Notes: generated by a model not told the origin, from the sequence alone. Shown: positions 35,480 to 47,656, counted from the first letter of the stretch. The stretch is DNA of 64,000 nt from Heterohyrax brucei (GCA_028571685.1 CM053144.1:97928171-97992170); one strand, 5' to 3'. Numbers and translations are program-made.

Positions 35480-36329
35480 TAGGACAAAAGAGAACATGGA
35501 CCCATGGCTTTGAAAATCAGGAGAGAAAGACTGAACACAGTGAAAAGTAAAACAACATTTATTTCATATAGGAAAACACTCAGAGTGAACCTATAACAAG
35601 CTAAAAGTGAAAATAAATGAATCAAATCTCACACAGTCCAGCTTTAAGGGAGGAGAAAATACATACCTCTGTATGGTTGTATAGACTGAGCTGTGCACAA
35701 TGACGTACGACTGAGGGGCACCGCTTACATTGTACAAACGTGTATATTTATTACAGCAATTTTCCCGGCAGATGGCAAACAACTATCATGAGGAAGGGAT
35801 ATCTTTTTGTAATTCAAATATAAATGCCATGTAGATCAGGAACAGTCTGGAAGTCCCAAACTTATTTTAATAATGGATTCCAACTGGAAGAACACACTGC
35901 AAAGATACACCTCAAATCATAAGTGCTATAAATTTAGTAAAATGAAATTCTGCAAATATGAATTACATAAAATATCTTTAATCTTTTTTTTAACTTTTCT
36001 TTATGCAGAATCCATGGTATTAGTAAACTTCGTGAGAAAAAATACTTTTCATGTGCTAACACCCATGAATAAAATATGAAGCAAATTTCAATCCTGCCAT
36101 TTTGATTTAAAAAACAAAAAGTTCTCAAGAATCTTCTATTGGAATCTCCAGTGAGTCGACAAAGGAAGAATCATTTGTGAATTTGAAAATACTGCTTTGG
36201 CTCTGTATTAGAAATACAGGCAGTCCCTGAGGTTACAAATATGTGAGTTACTGACAATTTGCTCTTTAATGTTATATAAATGTGCCCTTATTTTGTTTTT
36301 TCATTATTTAACATATTCATTGACTTAAA
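35480..36329. other. No recognisable feature
   Basis: Anonymous sequence. A T-rich tract lies at about 35983. Confidence 0.45.
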
Positions 36330-36884
36330 AAAAAATGTTAGATGAAAGTTTACAGAGAAAATTAGTCTCTCATTAAACAGTTAGTAAACATATTGTTTTG
36401 TGACCAGTTTTTAATCCTGCAATGTGTTGACACTTCCTTTTCTCAACGTTAGGCTCCCCATTTTCATACATCCAGGTTTCCTGCCCTTTCTTCCCATCTC
36501 ATTCTTGCTTTTGGGATGATGTGACCATTTAGTCTTGCATTCGTGGTTGAACTACATGTGTTACTCTTTGTTTTATAGGCTTGTCTAATCTCTGGCTGAA
36601 AGGTGAACTTCTGGAGTGACATCAGTTCTGAGTTGAAAGGGTTTCTGGGAGACATACGATGGGGCTTTCTCTAGTCTCTGTCAAACAGTAAGTCTGGTCT
36701 TTTTTTGTGAATTAGAATCTTGTTCTCCATTTTTCTCTAGCTTTGTCAGGGACATTCTATTGTGAGCCTTGTCCAAGCAGTAGGATGTGGTAGCCTGGAA
36801 TCATCTAGTTGTGTTGGACTCAGTCTGGTAGGGAGCGTGGGACTTGTGGTCCATGAGTCCTTTGGATTAATCTTTCTCTTGTGT

Positions 36885-37050
36885 AAACCTCAAACCAAAC
36901 CCACTGATGTTGAGTTGATTCTGTCTCATGTAACACCACAGGACAGAGTAGAACTGTCCCATAGAATTTACAAGGAATACTTGGTAGATTCAGACTGTCA
37001 AACTTTTGATTAGCAGCTGTAGCACTTAACCACTACACAACAAGGGTTTC
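36885..37050 (-). mobile_element. AfroSINE, antisense, in L1
   Basis: It extends from 'aaacctcaaaccaaaccc' to 'ctacacaacaagggttt'. The sequence ctcttgtgta just left and tcccttgtgta just right look like a decayed target duplication of about 10 bp. Short subtype, full length. Confidence 0.9.
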
Positions 37051-37062
37051 TCTTCCCTTGTG

Positions 37063-37492
37063 TAGGGTAATGCTCTTTCAGCTATATGCATGACCTCCTA
37101 TTGTAGCTACTTTGTTCTTCACTGAAGCCTGCTCGGGGTGAACTTAGTATAAGGTTGAAGGTCAAGAGTGGCATGACTGGGCCAGTGGCCAAGGCTGAAG
37201 ACTGCCTTAGCAACAGCAAAAGAGAAACATCTGGGCCTGGATGTGAAGTCCATGTGAACACTGGATGCCCAAGGACTTGAGAGAAAAAACAATAAGCTTG
37301 AGCCCCGGTTACTGTGGTGTATAAGCTGATGCCACTTTCTAGGTGGCAGTAACACACAGTCCAGCTGCCACCTTGGATCCTTCCTGGTATGTAAGCCTGC
37401 TTAGATAAACCATATGTCTTGATCACTGGTTGTCTGTTAAAGACACAGCTGACCTTGAGTCCAGACACCACAAGGTTATTACACACACTTGG
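37063..37492. mobile_element. Unclassified ~430-bp insertion in the L1
   Basis: This block has no counterpart in the otherwise collinear L1 at 57.6 kb, so it is an insertion or an L1-subfamily-specific segment. The minus strand is open for 151 codons across it (37082-37537). The translation has no recognisable domain and runs into flanking L1 sequence, so I do not treat it as a gene. Confidence 0.45.
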
Positions 37493-37649
37493 GTCTTTGA
37501 TCCTCCTCATTCTTCCTTGGTCCAGATAGGGTGGCATGAGTAGACATATCTTAGAAGGCCACTCACAACCTTTTAGGAACAGAGATGCTAATCACCAAAG
37601 TAGGATGCATAACATTTTCTTTATATACTATGTTATGCTAACTGACCCA

Positions 37650-40600
37650 TACTTGTCTGTCAGTCTATCACATTGTGGGGGCTAGCATGTTGTTATGATG
37701 CTGGAAGTTATGCCACTGGTGTTCAGATACCAGCAGGGTCACTCATAGCAGACAAGTTTCAGCTGAGTTTCCAGACTAAGACAGACTAGGAAGAAGGGCC
37801 AGGTAGTCTACTTCTGAAAAGACTTAGCCTGTGAAAACCTTATGAATAGCAGAAAAATATTGCCAGATATTGTTCCAGAAAATGAGCTCCCCAGGTTTCA
37901 GGGCACTCATCATCAAAAGATGACTAGGGAAAGAACTGCCTCCACTAAGTAAAGGCACCTTAATGATATGCATACATCCAAGCTTTGGTGACCTTTGTAT
38001 GACAATGTGACACAACTCAAAATAAGACAAAACAGCTGCAAACATCCATTAATAATCAGAATGTGGAATGTGTGAAGTTTGAATCTAGAAAAACTGGAAA
38101 TCATAAAAAATGAAATGGAACACATAAAAATTGGTATCCTAGGCATTAGTGAGCTGAAATAGACTCATATTGGCCATTCTGAATAGGGCAATAACTTGGT
38201 CTACCATGCTGGCAATGACAACTTGACAGAAAGACTGTCACAGTCATCATCAAAGAGAACATTTCAAGATCTATGCTGAAGTACAATGCTGTCAGTGACC
38301 AGAAAATATCTACATGCCAACAAGGAAAGCCAGTTATATTATTCAAATTTATCTACCAACCACTAAGGACAAAAATGAAGAAGTGGAAAATTTTTAACAG
38401 CTTCTGCAGTATGAAATTAACTGAACATGGAAGCGAGATGCACTGATAATTACTGGTATTGGAAATGCTGAAGTTGGAAACAAAAAAGGATCAGCAGTTG
38501 GAAAATACAGACTTGGTGACAGAAATGATGCCAGAGATCATGTGATAGAATCTTGCAAAACCAACAACTTCTTCACTGCAAATATGTTTTTTCATCAACA
38601 TAAACATTGGCTATACCTTGCCAGATGGAATACACAAGAATAAAGTTGATCATATCTGTGGAAAGAAATGATGGAAAAGCTCAACATCATCAGTCAGAAC
38701 AAGACCAGGTGCTGACCATGACAAAGAGCATCAAATGCTCACTTGCAAGTTCAAACTGAAACTGAAGAAAATTAGAACAAGTCCACAAGAGCCAAAGTAC
38801 AACCTTGAGTTTATCCTACTTGAATTTAGAGACTATCTCAAGAATACATTTGTTACTTTGAACACTAGTGACCAAAGACCAAGACGACCCAGGGAATGAT
38901 GTCAAAGACATCGTACATGAAGAAAGCAAGAGGTCATTAAACAGACAACGAAGAAAAGACCAAGTTGGTTGTCACAGTGACTCTGAAAATTCTTCTTGTG
39001 TGTTGAGTAGCTAAAGCAAAAGGAAGAAATGCTAAAGCAAAAGAACTGAACAGAAAATTTCAAAGCGTGGCTCAAGAAGACAAAGAAGATATTACAATGA
39101 CATATACAAAGAGTTGGAGACAGAAAACCAAAAGGGAACACACTCTGCATTTTTCAAGCAGAAAGAACTGAAGAAAAAAGGCAAGCCTTGAGTTGCAGTA
39201 GTGAAGGATTCTACATGGAAAATATTAAAAGACTCAGAAAGTATCAAAAGAAGAAAGAAGGAATACAGTCATTATACTAACGAATTAGTTGAAGTCCAAC
39301 CATTTTGAGAGGTAGCAAATGATTAGGAACCAATGGTACTAAACGAAGAAGCTGGAGCTGCATTGAAGGCATTGGTGAAAAACAAGGATCCAGAAATTGA
39401 TAGATTATCAATTGAGATGCTTCAACAAACAGATGCAGCAAATGGAAGTGCACAGTCATCTATGTCAAGACATTTGGAAGACAGCAACTTGGCCAATAGA
39501 CTGGAAGGGATTCATATTTTTTATTATTCCCAAGAAAGTTCATCGAACCAAATGTGGAAATTATTGAATATCATTAATGCATATGCAAGTAAAATTTGCT
39601 ACAGATCACTCAAAAGTGACTGCAGTAGCATGTAGCATATTTACAGGGAACTGTCAGAAATTCAAACAAGACTCAGAAGAGAATGTGGAACCAGGGATAT
39701 CATTGCTGATATTAGAAGGATTTCTTGGCTCAAAGAAGAGAACACCATAAAGATGTTTTTCTACATTTTATTGACTATCTAAAGGCAGTTGATTGAGTAG
39801 ATCATTAAAAAATTTGGATAACATTGCAGAGAATGGAAATTCCAGAACACTTAATTGTGCTCACAAGGAGTCTGTACATGGATCAAGAGGCAATCATTCA
39901 AACAGAACAAGGGGACTCTGGATAGTTTAAAGTCCAGAAAGGTGAGCATAAGGCTTGTATCCTTTCATCATACCTTTTCAATTTGTATGCCCAACAAATA
40001 ACACAAGAAGCTGGACAACATGAAGAAGAATGAGGCATCAGCATTGAATGAAGACTCATTAACAATCTGAGTTATGCCTATGACACAATCTTGCTTGCTG
40101 GAAGTGAGAGGATCTGAAACATTTACTGATGAAGATTGAACACCAGAGCCTTCAGTATGGATTGCACCTCAACACAGAGAAAACCCAAATCCTCAGAACT
40201 GGACCAGTAAGCAGCATCATGATAAATGGAGAAAAGATTGAGGTTGTCAAATATTTCATTTTACTTGTTCCCCCAATCAATGCCCATGGAAGCAGCAGTC
40301 AAGACATCAAAAGACTCATTGCATTGGGAAAATCTGCTGTAAATGACTCTTTTAAGTGTTGAAAAGTAGAGACATCACCTTGAAGACTAAGGTGCACCTG
40401 ATACGAGCAATTGCATTCTCAATTCCATCATATGCATTTAAAAGCTAGACAATGAATAAGGAAGACATAAGAAGAATTGATATCTTTGAATTATGGGTGT
40501 TGTAGAAAAATATTAAATATACCATGGACTGCCAAAGAACAAAGAGGGAATCAAGGATGATGAGACCATGTCTTGCATTCTTTGGGTATGCTGTCATAGA

Positions 40601-40806
40601 AGGATCAATCTCTGGAGAAGGTAAAGTTGAGGGTCATGAAAAGGTGGAAGACCCTCAACAAGATGGATTAACACAGTGGCTGCTACAATGGGTTTAAGTG
40701 TAAAAGTGACTGCGGGCATAGCACAGGCCCAGGCACTGTTTTGCTCTTTTGTGCATATAGCCACTATGAGTCTGCACTGACTTGAAGGCACCAAACAACA
40801 TCAACA
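37650..40806 (+). mobile_element. Near full-length RTE LINE
   Basis: At about 3.16 kb this is the most complete RTE here. The 5' region includes 'ctgtcagtctatcacattgt' and 'ctgatgctggaagttatgcc'-like leader sequence, then an endonuclease and a reverse transcriptase remnant, ending 'ttgaaggcaccaaacaacat'. It sits in the antisense L1: the L1 reads 'ttatgctaactga' before it and 'gctagatgttccctgag' after it, which join in the 57.8-kb copy. The tail is a short CAA-type repeat, as usual for RTE. Confidence 0.9.
38041..40793 (+). pseudogene. RTE endonuclease/reverse transcriptase frame, broken
   Basis: RTE proteins combine an apurinic-type endonuclease with a reverse transcriptase in one frame and copy their RNA at the nicked target. 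The endonuclease part starts about 38041 and is interrupted by stops. Reverse-transcriptase pieces include the frame at 39333-39635 and the thumb-like segment at 40129-40362 (LHLNTEKTQILRTGP, then MINGEKIEVVKYF). The catalytic YADD box near 40074 reads YAYD, so one aspartate is lost. Frameshifts separate all of the pieces. Confidence 0.82.
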
Positions 40807-40997
40807 CACGAGTTGTGCTAGATGTTCCCTGAGACCATGATCTTCACAGCCCTCAGCCCAGTAACTTGGTCTTTTAGGGCATTTTGATACATCTATGGAT
40901 TTTCTATGGTTTTACCTTGGTCAAATTGTACTGACTTCCCCAGTATTGTGTGCTGTCTTAACCTTTAGCAGAATTACCATTTATCTACTGTCTAGAT

Positions 40998-41660
40998 GGA
41001 AATCCTGGTGGTATAGTGCTTAATAGATAGGTCTGCATCTTAGGCTGGGTTCACTAGAGAGCAAAATGAGTTAAGTGTATAAATATAGAGAGAGATTTAT
41101 TATCAAAAAATTGTTCACATGATGGCAGAAGCTGGAACATCCAGAGTCTATGGGGTTAGGATAGACTTCTCTTGATTTACATAGCTTCAGAGGCAGGCAA
41201 ACCCAAGATAAGCAGGTCAGAGAGCAGTGCTCTTGCTCCCAGGCTATGCAAGTCAAGGAATTCCAAGATCTGTAGATAAGCTGATAGCTCAAGTCCTAAG
41301 AGCCAAAGTTCCAAGGAACCAGAGACAAATAGGATCCAGAGCCAGCAAAAAGCAAAATCATCTGCTTATATATGAACGTAGGCCACACCTCCAAGGAAAC
41401 TCCTTTTGAACAGATTAGCTACTCACAGTAGACACAGTTATGGGAGTGGTCACATATAAATATTAACCATCTCGGACCAGCCAATCTGAAACACAATCCT
41501 AACCATAAGAGACAGCTAACTGAGTGGTCAGTGGTTCAAATCGACCAGCTGCACCTTGGGAACTCTATGTGGCAGTTCTATTCTGTCCTATAGGGTCACT
41601 ATGAGTCATAATTGACTTGTGAGTATAGGTTTTTGGTTTGCTTCTGTTTTGGTTTTTAAA
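40998..41660 (+). mobile_element. AfroSINE, sense, split by an LTR-like element
   Basis: The head, 40998-41040, reads 'aaatcctggtggtatagtgc'. The body resumes at about 41508 with 'gtggttcaaatcgaccag' and 'tatagggtcactatgagtca'. The gap is the LTR-like insertion. The sequence 'tgtctag' on both sides (about 40989 and 41663) looks like the SINE target duplication inside the host L1. Confidence 0.82.
41041..41507 (-). mobile_element. LTR-like element, antisense, in a SINE
   Basis: Reversed, it parallels the element at 44440-44990: 'ggattgtgt' against 'ggactgtgtgtcaac' at the start, 'gtgagtag' with 'aatctgt' or 'aatcagt', then 'tctctctatatttata' and 'ctctagtgaacc' or 'ctctaaagaacc' at the end. 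The length of about 470 bp and the AATAAA near the end suggest an ERVL-type (MLT2-like) LTR. The class is uncertain. Confidence 0.55.
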
Positions 41661-41726
41661 TTGTCTAGTTAGTGTTTTCCCTTCTCTACCCCTCCCCCCT
41701 CTTGTAACCATCGAAACTGTTTCTTT

Positions 41727-42108
41727 CACCGCAACTGATGATCGAAATGCTGGGGTTTCCACTGGTAGTATGGCCCCTAGACCTGATGCTGCCCCTGATC
41801 ATAAATCATTACTGAGGTCAACTTTTTGGACAGGAATGGGCTGGACTCACGGACACAGACTGACCATATCATTTGTGCACTTTGTGGTTCTATACATCTA
41901 TAGGATACCGGCCTACTGGCCTCTTACTAGAGGGAGTGGAGAAGGTGGAGAGGAGGGGACAGGAGATTGTTAAGAGGTTATGACATGTATAGAACGGAAA
42001 GGAGAAGTGTGCTGTCACCAGGCAAGGAGAGCAGAGGGAGCCGCAGGTGGGCAGGCATGCAAATTTAAATCAGATTGTACACTTTCACTCAATCACAATA
42101 AAAAACAC
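41727..42108 (+). mobile_element. L1 3' end (type A), sense, inside an antisense L1
   Basis: The sequence matches the last ~380 bp of the 15-kb and 21-kb L1s ('gtatggcccctagacctgat', 'tgaccatatcatttgtgcac', 'gtgctgtcaccaggcaagga') and ends in AATAAAAAACA. The flanks repeat 'tttcttt' (about 41719 and 42111), a plausible target duplication, and rejoin the antisense L1 cleanly. Confidence 0.88.
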
Positions 42109-42512
42109 ATTTCTTTATCCTTTTCATGAGTAGTAGTCTCATACACTGTTTGTCCTTTTGTGATTGACTTATTTTACTTAGCATAATGTCCTCCAGATTC
42201 AGCTAAGCTGTGAGATGTTTCAAAGGTTCATAGTGGTTTTTGTCATTGCGTTGTTATCCCATTGTGCTTATGTACTGTAATTTGTTTACCCCTTTATCTA
42301 CTGATGGGCACTTTAGGTCATTTTCGCCTTTTTGTATTGTGAATAATACTACAGTGAACATGGATGTTCATATGTCACTTTGGAATAATTGAACCAACAC
42401 GTACTGTCAACACAGTCTTCACCACCATCACCCTCACTTGCTGCACTTACATTTTTAAATCTTTTAAAAGGCCTTTGAGCCTTTTATTGCAATAAAGAAA
42501 GGCTACATAAGA

Positions 42513-42562
42513 ATTGCTGTGAGCTGGAATCAACTCGACAACACTGAGTTTGGTTTGGTTTT
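42513..42562 (+). mobile_element. AfroSINE tail fragment
   Basis: Only the 3' end remains: 'gtgagctggaatcaactcga' followed by 'ctgagtttggtttggtttt'. It is a severely 5'-truncated insertion. Confidence 0.75.
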
Positions 42563-44439
42563 AGTATATAAGATCCGTATCTACCTGTTCTATTTATGTA
42601 CACATTTGACTTAAAGATACAGTTAGAAGTGGAAGTTGTTCATAGCCTAAGGACTGACTATATCTGTGATTCTAAAATTCATTTTGCACAGCTTTACATC
42701 AATTTAATGAAAACTAATAATGTGTTAGGAGGTGGAAAAGCAAATATATCATCTGTTACATTCTATTTTGCCTTTTAAGTTATTAGTATCCTAATTAGTC
42801 AGAGATTTAATCAGAGATAAATTGGATCTCTAACAGGTATTTTCTCTTGCTAACAAAAGCAATTGCTTAGAGTTCCATTTAAATGTGCAACATATCAATA
42901 GTGCTGTATGGCAAAGAAGAAGAACATTCTCATAAAACTGTGACTGTTAAAGGAAGAAATACCATCTTGGGTGTACCATGCACCAGTATCTGTGATGTAA
43001 GATGTCTGTGGTCACAGTCTTGCATTTAGTACTGGATCCTGTCCCTGCTTTAAGTACTGACTCTACACCTCAGGCGACTTCTGGCCCCGGAGGCACCATG
43101 GGTGCTGGAATCCCAAATTGTGTCTACATTTTGCCCCTAATCATCTAATATCATTCAAGCTGTCCAACTTCTCCAATGTTCTTTACAAAACTGAGAAGTT
43201 AGTAAAATGAAAGTCACACAAAGATTTTTCCTAAAGTGTGTACAATACCAACTCTATATAGTGCAAATTGATAATTGAAAAATAAGTTGTATGTTATGAT
43301 TTCATTAAGAAATACTAGACTAAACAAGTACGATGGTACCTAACCTTCTCAAAGGAGTCAATATTCTAATCTACGTTTTTCAATTCTGAGAGCATAATCC
43401 AGTGTACATCATTTCCCAGTCATACTTGAATACGGCATGTTTGTTTTAACATAGCCTTTACTGGGTCCGCATTTCCTAGAGCACACTTTGGGAAATGCTG
43501 CTGTGAATAAAACCATTTACATATTTGAGAAGAATAACTCCTCTGGAAATAAGAACTCTGACTTACCTAAAAGGATATGTATTTTTTATTTTTCTCACAC
43601 CCTGAAGCCAATGTATGAATGTAATTAACATTTAATTTGTGGTCAGTAGGTGAAGTCCTAAAGACAGCACATAAATTAGAAGACTTAATTTAAGTCAGAT
43701 TATCTCTGAGGAATCAAGGAACAGGATAAACGGTTGAATTTGTTATTCTAGAAAAATATGGTTTCCAAAGCCCAAGTGTTTGGAGGTTATGATTATCATC
43801 GTGATTCACACAAGCCAAGAATGTAAAGAATACTGGAATATAAATCTCTTGGTGATATGGGCAATCTCTAAAGGCAGCAGCTGCTGATGCAACATAAAGT
43901 CATGCTAAAATCCAGCTTTTGGGGCTGAAACATATGTTGTTGGTGTGTCCATGCACAAAGGACAAAGGCTGAGCTAAACTGAATCTACTGAGATAAAAAC
44001 AAGCATCACCACAGAGGACCACCTGGTGTTGGTGGCATGAAAAGCTTAGCAAACTCTTCTCCTAAAAGAAGTATGGAACTATAAAAAATTTATCAAGATA
44101 ATTTCACAGATCTAGAAATTAATCAAAGGCAGGCAACAATTTGAAAAGCATCTATACAGGAAAAGCTACTTGAACTTCAACAAGGAGTGTGGGAGTCCAC
44201 AGCCTTGTTGACTAGGGCTGCTCCCATTCCACAACCCAGCTTGTTGAAAGCAGGGCAGGGCTGGCTGTGAAAATCACAAAGTCTTGTTGCCAAATTTGAT
44301 TTCATACAGAGACCAAAAACCTGTAACAAAATTGTCAGTAGATGCAGCAAACTAACAATTAAGCTGTACTATTACAAGGGTGAACTCTAGGAAATCAGGC
44401 TAAAAAACAAACACAAAAATTCTCTGGGATCATTAGGAC
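42563..44439. other. No recognisable feature
   Basis: Anonymous sequence. An old L1 5' end may occupy about 44170-44430 but I cannot support it from sequence alone. Confidence 0.4.
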
Positions 44440-44990
44440 TGTGTGTCAACTTGGCTGATCCATGATTCTCAGTGATTTGGCAATAATGATGTAGTTTGAT
44501 AGTTATATGCTAATGTGAACACTTCTTGATGAGATTTGATCTAATATAATCACCTCATGTTGGAATTTTCTGTGAGTAGCAAATCAGTGGAAAAGAAATT
44601 TTCCTAGGTGTGTAGCCTGCATTGAATATAACTGAAATGTCTGGCCAAGGATCATGGGCTTTTGTTTGCTCTGGATTCAGAAGTTGGCTCCTGTTCACCT
44701 GACATCCAATTCTGGGGACTTGAGCTAGCAGCTTATTTGCCAGCTTGCCTGCTTATCTTGCGATTCTTCAGTATCTGTAGCTTGTGAGCAGGAACTCTGC
44801 TGTCTGATCTACTGATTTTCGCTTCGCCAGCCTCTGGCTACACAAATCAGGAGAAACTTAAGGCCTTATCCGTGAAATGGGGACGTTCCACCCTCTATGA
44901 CTATGTGAGCCATTTCTTCAATGCAAATTTCCCTCTCTCTATATTTATATGTTTTATGGATTTCGCTTCTCTAAAGAACCTGCAGAGGTA
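44440..44990 (+). mobile_element. LTR-like element, sense
   Basis: It begins near 'aggactgtgtgtcaacttgg', passes 'gatgagatttgatctaat' and 'gtgagtagcaaatcagt', and ends at 'ctctctatatttatatg' and 'ttctctaaagaacc'. It is the same family as the antisense element at 41041-41507. Form and length suit an ERVL-type LTR; the assignment is inference. Confidence 0.5.
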
Positions 44991-44999
44991 TTAGCCCAA

Positions 45000-45480
45000 A
45001 TTGTACAGGATAGAGAGAAGAGAAACCCAAAGAAGAAATTAAGATTACTGCCCCAAAAATTAACTCAAACAAGAAACCATATCCAGAATTGCTGTATCTT
45101 AAGAAAGAGTCCAATTTTTCTGTGACCAGAAAAGAAACAAATGTGTTACTCATGAAACCAATAAAACTGACTTTTATTGGGCTTGAAAGTTGGATTTAAC
45201 AGGTGGATACTTCAAAGTAGTTAGAATATGTTTAAAAATAAAGGAAAATATTATGGTAGCGACTCAACAAATAGAGAAGGTTAATAGAAAACTAGAAACT
45301 GTATCAACAAAAGAGAAATTTAGAAGTACAATAATGGAATTTAAAAAATGTTAGATATATTCCACAGCAGATTTGAAATGATAATCATTCTTTCTACCAA
45401 ACTGAAGACAAATTCAGGGAAATGGTAACTGAATACAGAGAAATAAGTAAAGTAAAGTTGCAATTGTCCAGGTTAAAGCA
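45000..45480 (+). mobile_element. Possible ancient L1 5'/ORF1 fragment
   Basis: A-rich sequence with phrases such as 'gaaagttggatttaacaggt' and 'ggtaactgaatacagag' resembles the 5' part of old mammalian L1s. There is no long frame. The call is tentative. Confidence 0.3.
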
Positions 45481-45573
45481 AGGATAGTTTTGTCTAATGT
45501 GGTGATGACCGTACAGATGAATAAAACCAGACATTTATGAGATATCATTGGCACCATTTGTTAGTTATAATAT

Positions 45574-45695
45574 AACCCATTGTCACTAAATTCATTCTGA
45601 GCCACAGGAGCCCTGCTGGACAGAATAGAACTTCCCTATGGGGTTTCTAAGGAGTGTCTGGTGAATTAAAACTCCTCTCTGTGTTACCAGAGCTC
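45574..45695 (-). mobile_element. AfroSINE, antisense, diverged
   Basis: It reads 'aacccattgtcactaaattc', then 'ttctaaggagtgtctggtga' and 'gttaccagagctcc'. An internal portion is lost. Confidence 0.7.
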
Positions 45696-45958
45696 CAGTT
45701 ATGGTATACGGCATAAAAATGGTATATGGCATAAAAATTTTTCTGTGTTGGATTACATGATGGATGGTAATATCTTTCATAATGGTCATATACCTTATAT
45801 TTTTGTGAGATAACTAAGTGTAACTAATGGAAAACACAGTATATTCACAACAGTCATAACAGTGGGAATGCCTTCACTTTTCATCCTAAGTGCTCCATCT
45901 TCAGTTTAGTGTTTTGTTTCGTTTTTTTCATTCTGTGAGCACAGCGCAGTTGTTTATA

Positions 45959-46102
45959 TAATTAAGACAGTATCTTTTTATGATTAAGACAGTATCTCAT
46001 ATACAATTATATGTATAATATATGACATTATCTTATATGTAATTATATATTATATATATAATTAAGACAGTATCTTTTTATAATTAAGACAGTATCTTTC
46101 AT
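45959..46102. repeat. Duplicated doublet of a 20-bp unit in AT-rich DNA
   Basis: The unit attaagacagtatct with a TTTTTA trailer occurs at about 45961, 45983, 46061 and 46083. Two tandem pairs are separated by about 100 bp of AT-rich sequence, so a pair was itself duplicated. Confidence 0.85.
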
Positions 46103-46281
46103 ACCTAGCCTAGATGAGGTAGGTCTGAACCAAGGATACAGAAGCAGAAGTAGGGGAACAGGAGCAGATATAGCAGAGGTAAAAGAGACAGACGCAACTA
46201 GAATTAGCAATTAATTATATGCAGGAAAAAAAATCAGAACAAAAGATCCCCAAACCAACTCTCCCCTCTCTCCACCCCCTC

Positions 46282-46415
46282 ACAGGGTTTTCAAAGCTGT
46301 CACTTTTATAGAAGCAGGCTGTCATATCTGTTTCCCGTGGAGCAGCTGATAGATTTGAACCACTGACATTTTAATCTGCATCCAAACACTTTGACCACTG
46401 TACTGTCAGGGCTCC
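46282..46415 (-). mobile_element. AfroSINE, antisense, long subtype, truncated
   Basis: The long-subtype block 'tagaagcaggctgtcatatc' is followed by 'gtggagcagctgatagattt' and the inverted head 'gtactgtcagggctcc'. The tail end is missing or highly diverged. Confidence 0.75.
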
Positions 46416-47656
46416 TAATGCAGAAGAGCAAATCAGAACATATATAAAATGACTCCACAGTTGATAGCATGGACAGTTACCAATGGCGGTACTATTAATT
46501 AAGACAGAGATGATATGAGAAGATGCAGTCTTTGGGAGATGTAATGTTTTTTGTTTTATGTGCATTGAGTTTGTGGGATATCCGAGTACAGGTGAACAAT
46601 CAACAGAAGTACTGGCCTGAATTTTGTAGAGGGAATCTGAGTGAGAGATACAAGAGGGGGACACAGGGTGTGTGATGGTGCATAAACGTGGACAATATAA
46701 CCTAAGTGTGAGGTTAAACTGAGAAGAAGTGCTCTGAGTAGAATCTTGATAAACTTTATTATATAAGGTATCAGCTGTAGAAAAGACCATGAAATCACTG
46801 AAAAACATACAAAGAGCCTGAGGATGAGTAGCTAGAGAGGAAAGAGGTGAGGAAAAACTAGAGAAGGGTCAAGTTTCATTGATTCAGAATTTTTTACTTT
46901 GCAATTCTTTTCTCTCAAATTCTCTGAAGAGTTTCCCGAAGTTACATTGCTCATTACCAATTGAATTAGTGACATCCATTTGGTTCTCTTCACCTCTACT
47001 TAATAATTTTAATTTTCTATTGTGTTATTATGTGAATAAGGCCAAATTTTAGAATCCAAGATTCTTATTTTAATGGCTGCCTCACTAAAGTGTTTACCAT
47101 CATAAGACCTACACCTCTGACCTTCTGTTGTGGCTTTTCATATGCTTAAAATTTTGTCAAGCACATATTTTTCAAACTAAAATTTCAAGAACGTTTGCAA
47201 TATCCTTTTAAACTTAAATTATTTGCCCTGGTCTAAGCACACAAGAGTTATTAAAAATAAGCAGGCAAACTAATCAATTTTGCTCTTAATATTTCATCCA
47301 ATGACAAAAGTCCTTGAAAAAAAATTTGCACTGAGAATTTCCTGAGGCACCACGAGGAATTTGGAAGCGTAGCGGGCCAATTATGTGAATTGTTACAACA
47401 GTGTTTACACATTTGACACGTGCAGGTGCTTCCTATATGCTCATCTGTTGATGTCTTGGAGAGCATGAATTAAGCACTTTAAAAGGAGAAAAGAACCAGG
47501 AAATTTGAGGGGTATTGATAAATCATAATTCCAGAGAAAAGAATAGAGTTAGGGAAACAGTACAAATCTGAGTACTGACTTACTGAAGGGACATAAAGAG
47601 AACATTTCATTTGGAAGCTGTACTCTGTTGAACTTGCTCCTGTTACCTATTTTATT
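46416..47656. other. No recognisable gene; possible old repeat at the start
   Basis: The stretch 46540-46850 has the feel of an old mammalian interspersed repeat ('gtttgtgggatatccgagta'), but I cannot name it. A minus-strand frame of 145 codons at 46371-46808 overlaps the SINE and shows no domain. The rest is anonymous. Confidence 0.35.

Larger units (their letters stand above)
36330..42400 (-). mobile_element. Antisense L1 3' region (type B), host to at least five insertions
   Basis: Segments 36330-36884, 37493-37649, 40808-40997, about 41660-41726 and 42109-42400 align in order with the antisense L1 at 57120-58860. Landmarks include 'tctctagtctctg', 'ggaatcatct', 'tgctgtctta', and 'tgaataatactacagtgaac'. 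Between them lie a SINE, an unclassified insert, an RTE, a second SINE that is itself interrupted, and a sense L1 3' end. The host L1 is the oldest layer. Confidence 0.8.

Noticed and set aside
37082-37537. 151-codon minus-strand frame as a host gene
   Set aside because: It starts in L1 3' UTR sequence, has no recognisable domain and lies in a repeat-dense block; kept only as an unclassified insertion.
46371-46808. 145-codon minus-strand frame as a gene
   Set aside because: It overlaps an antisense AfroSINE at one end and its Ser/Thr-rich translation shows no domain.
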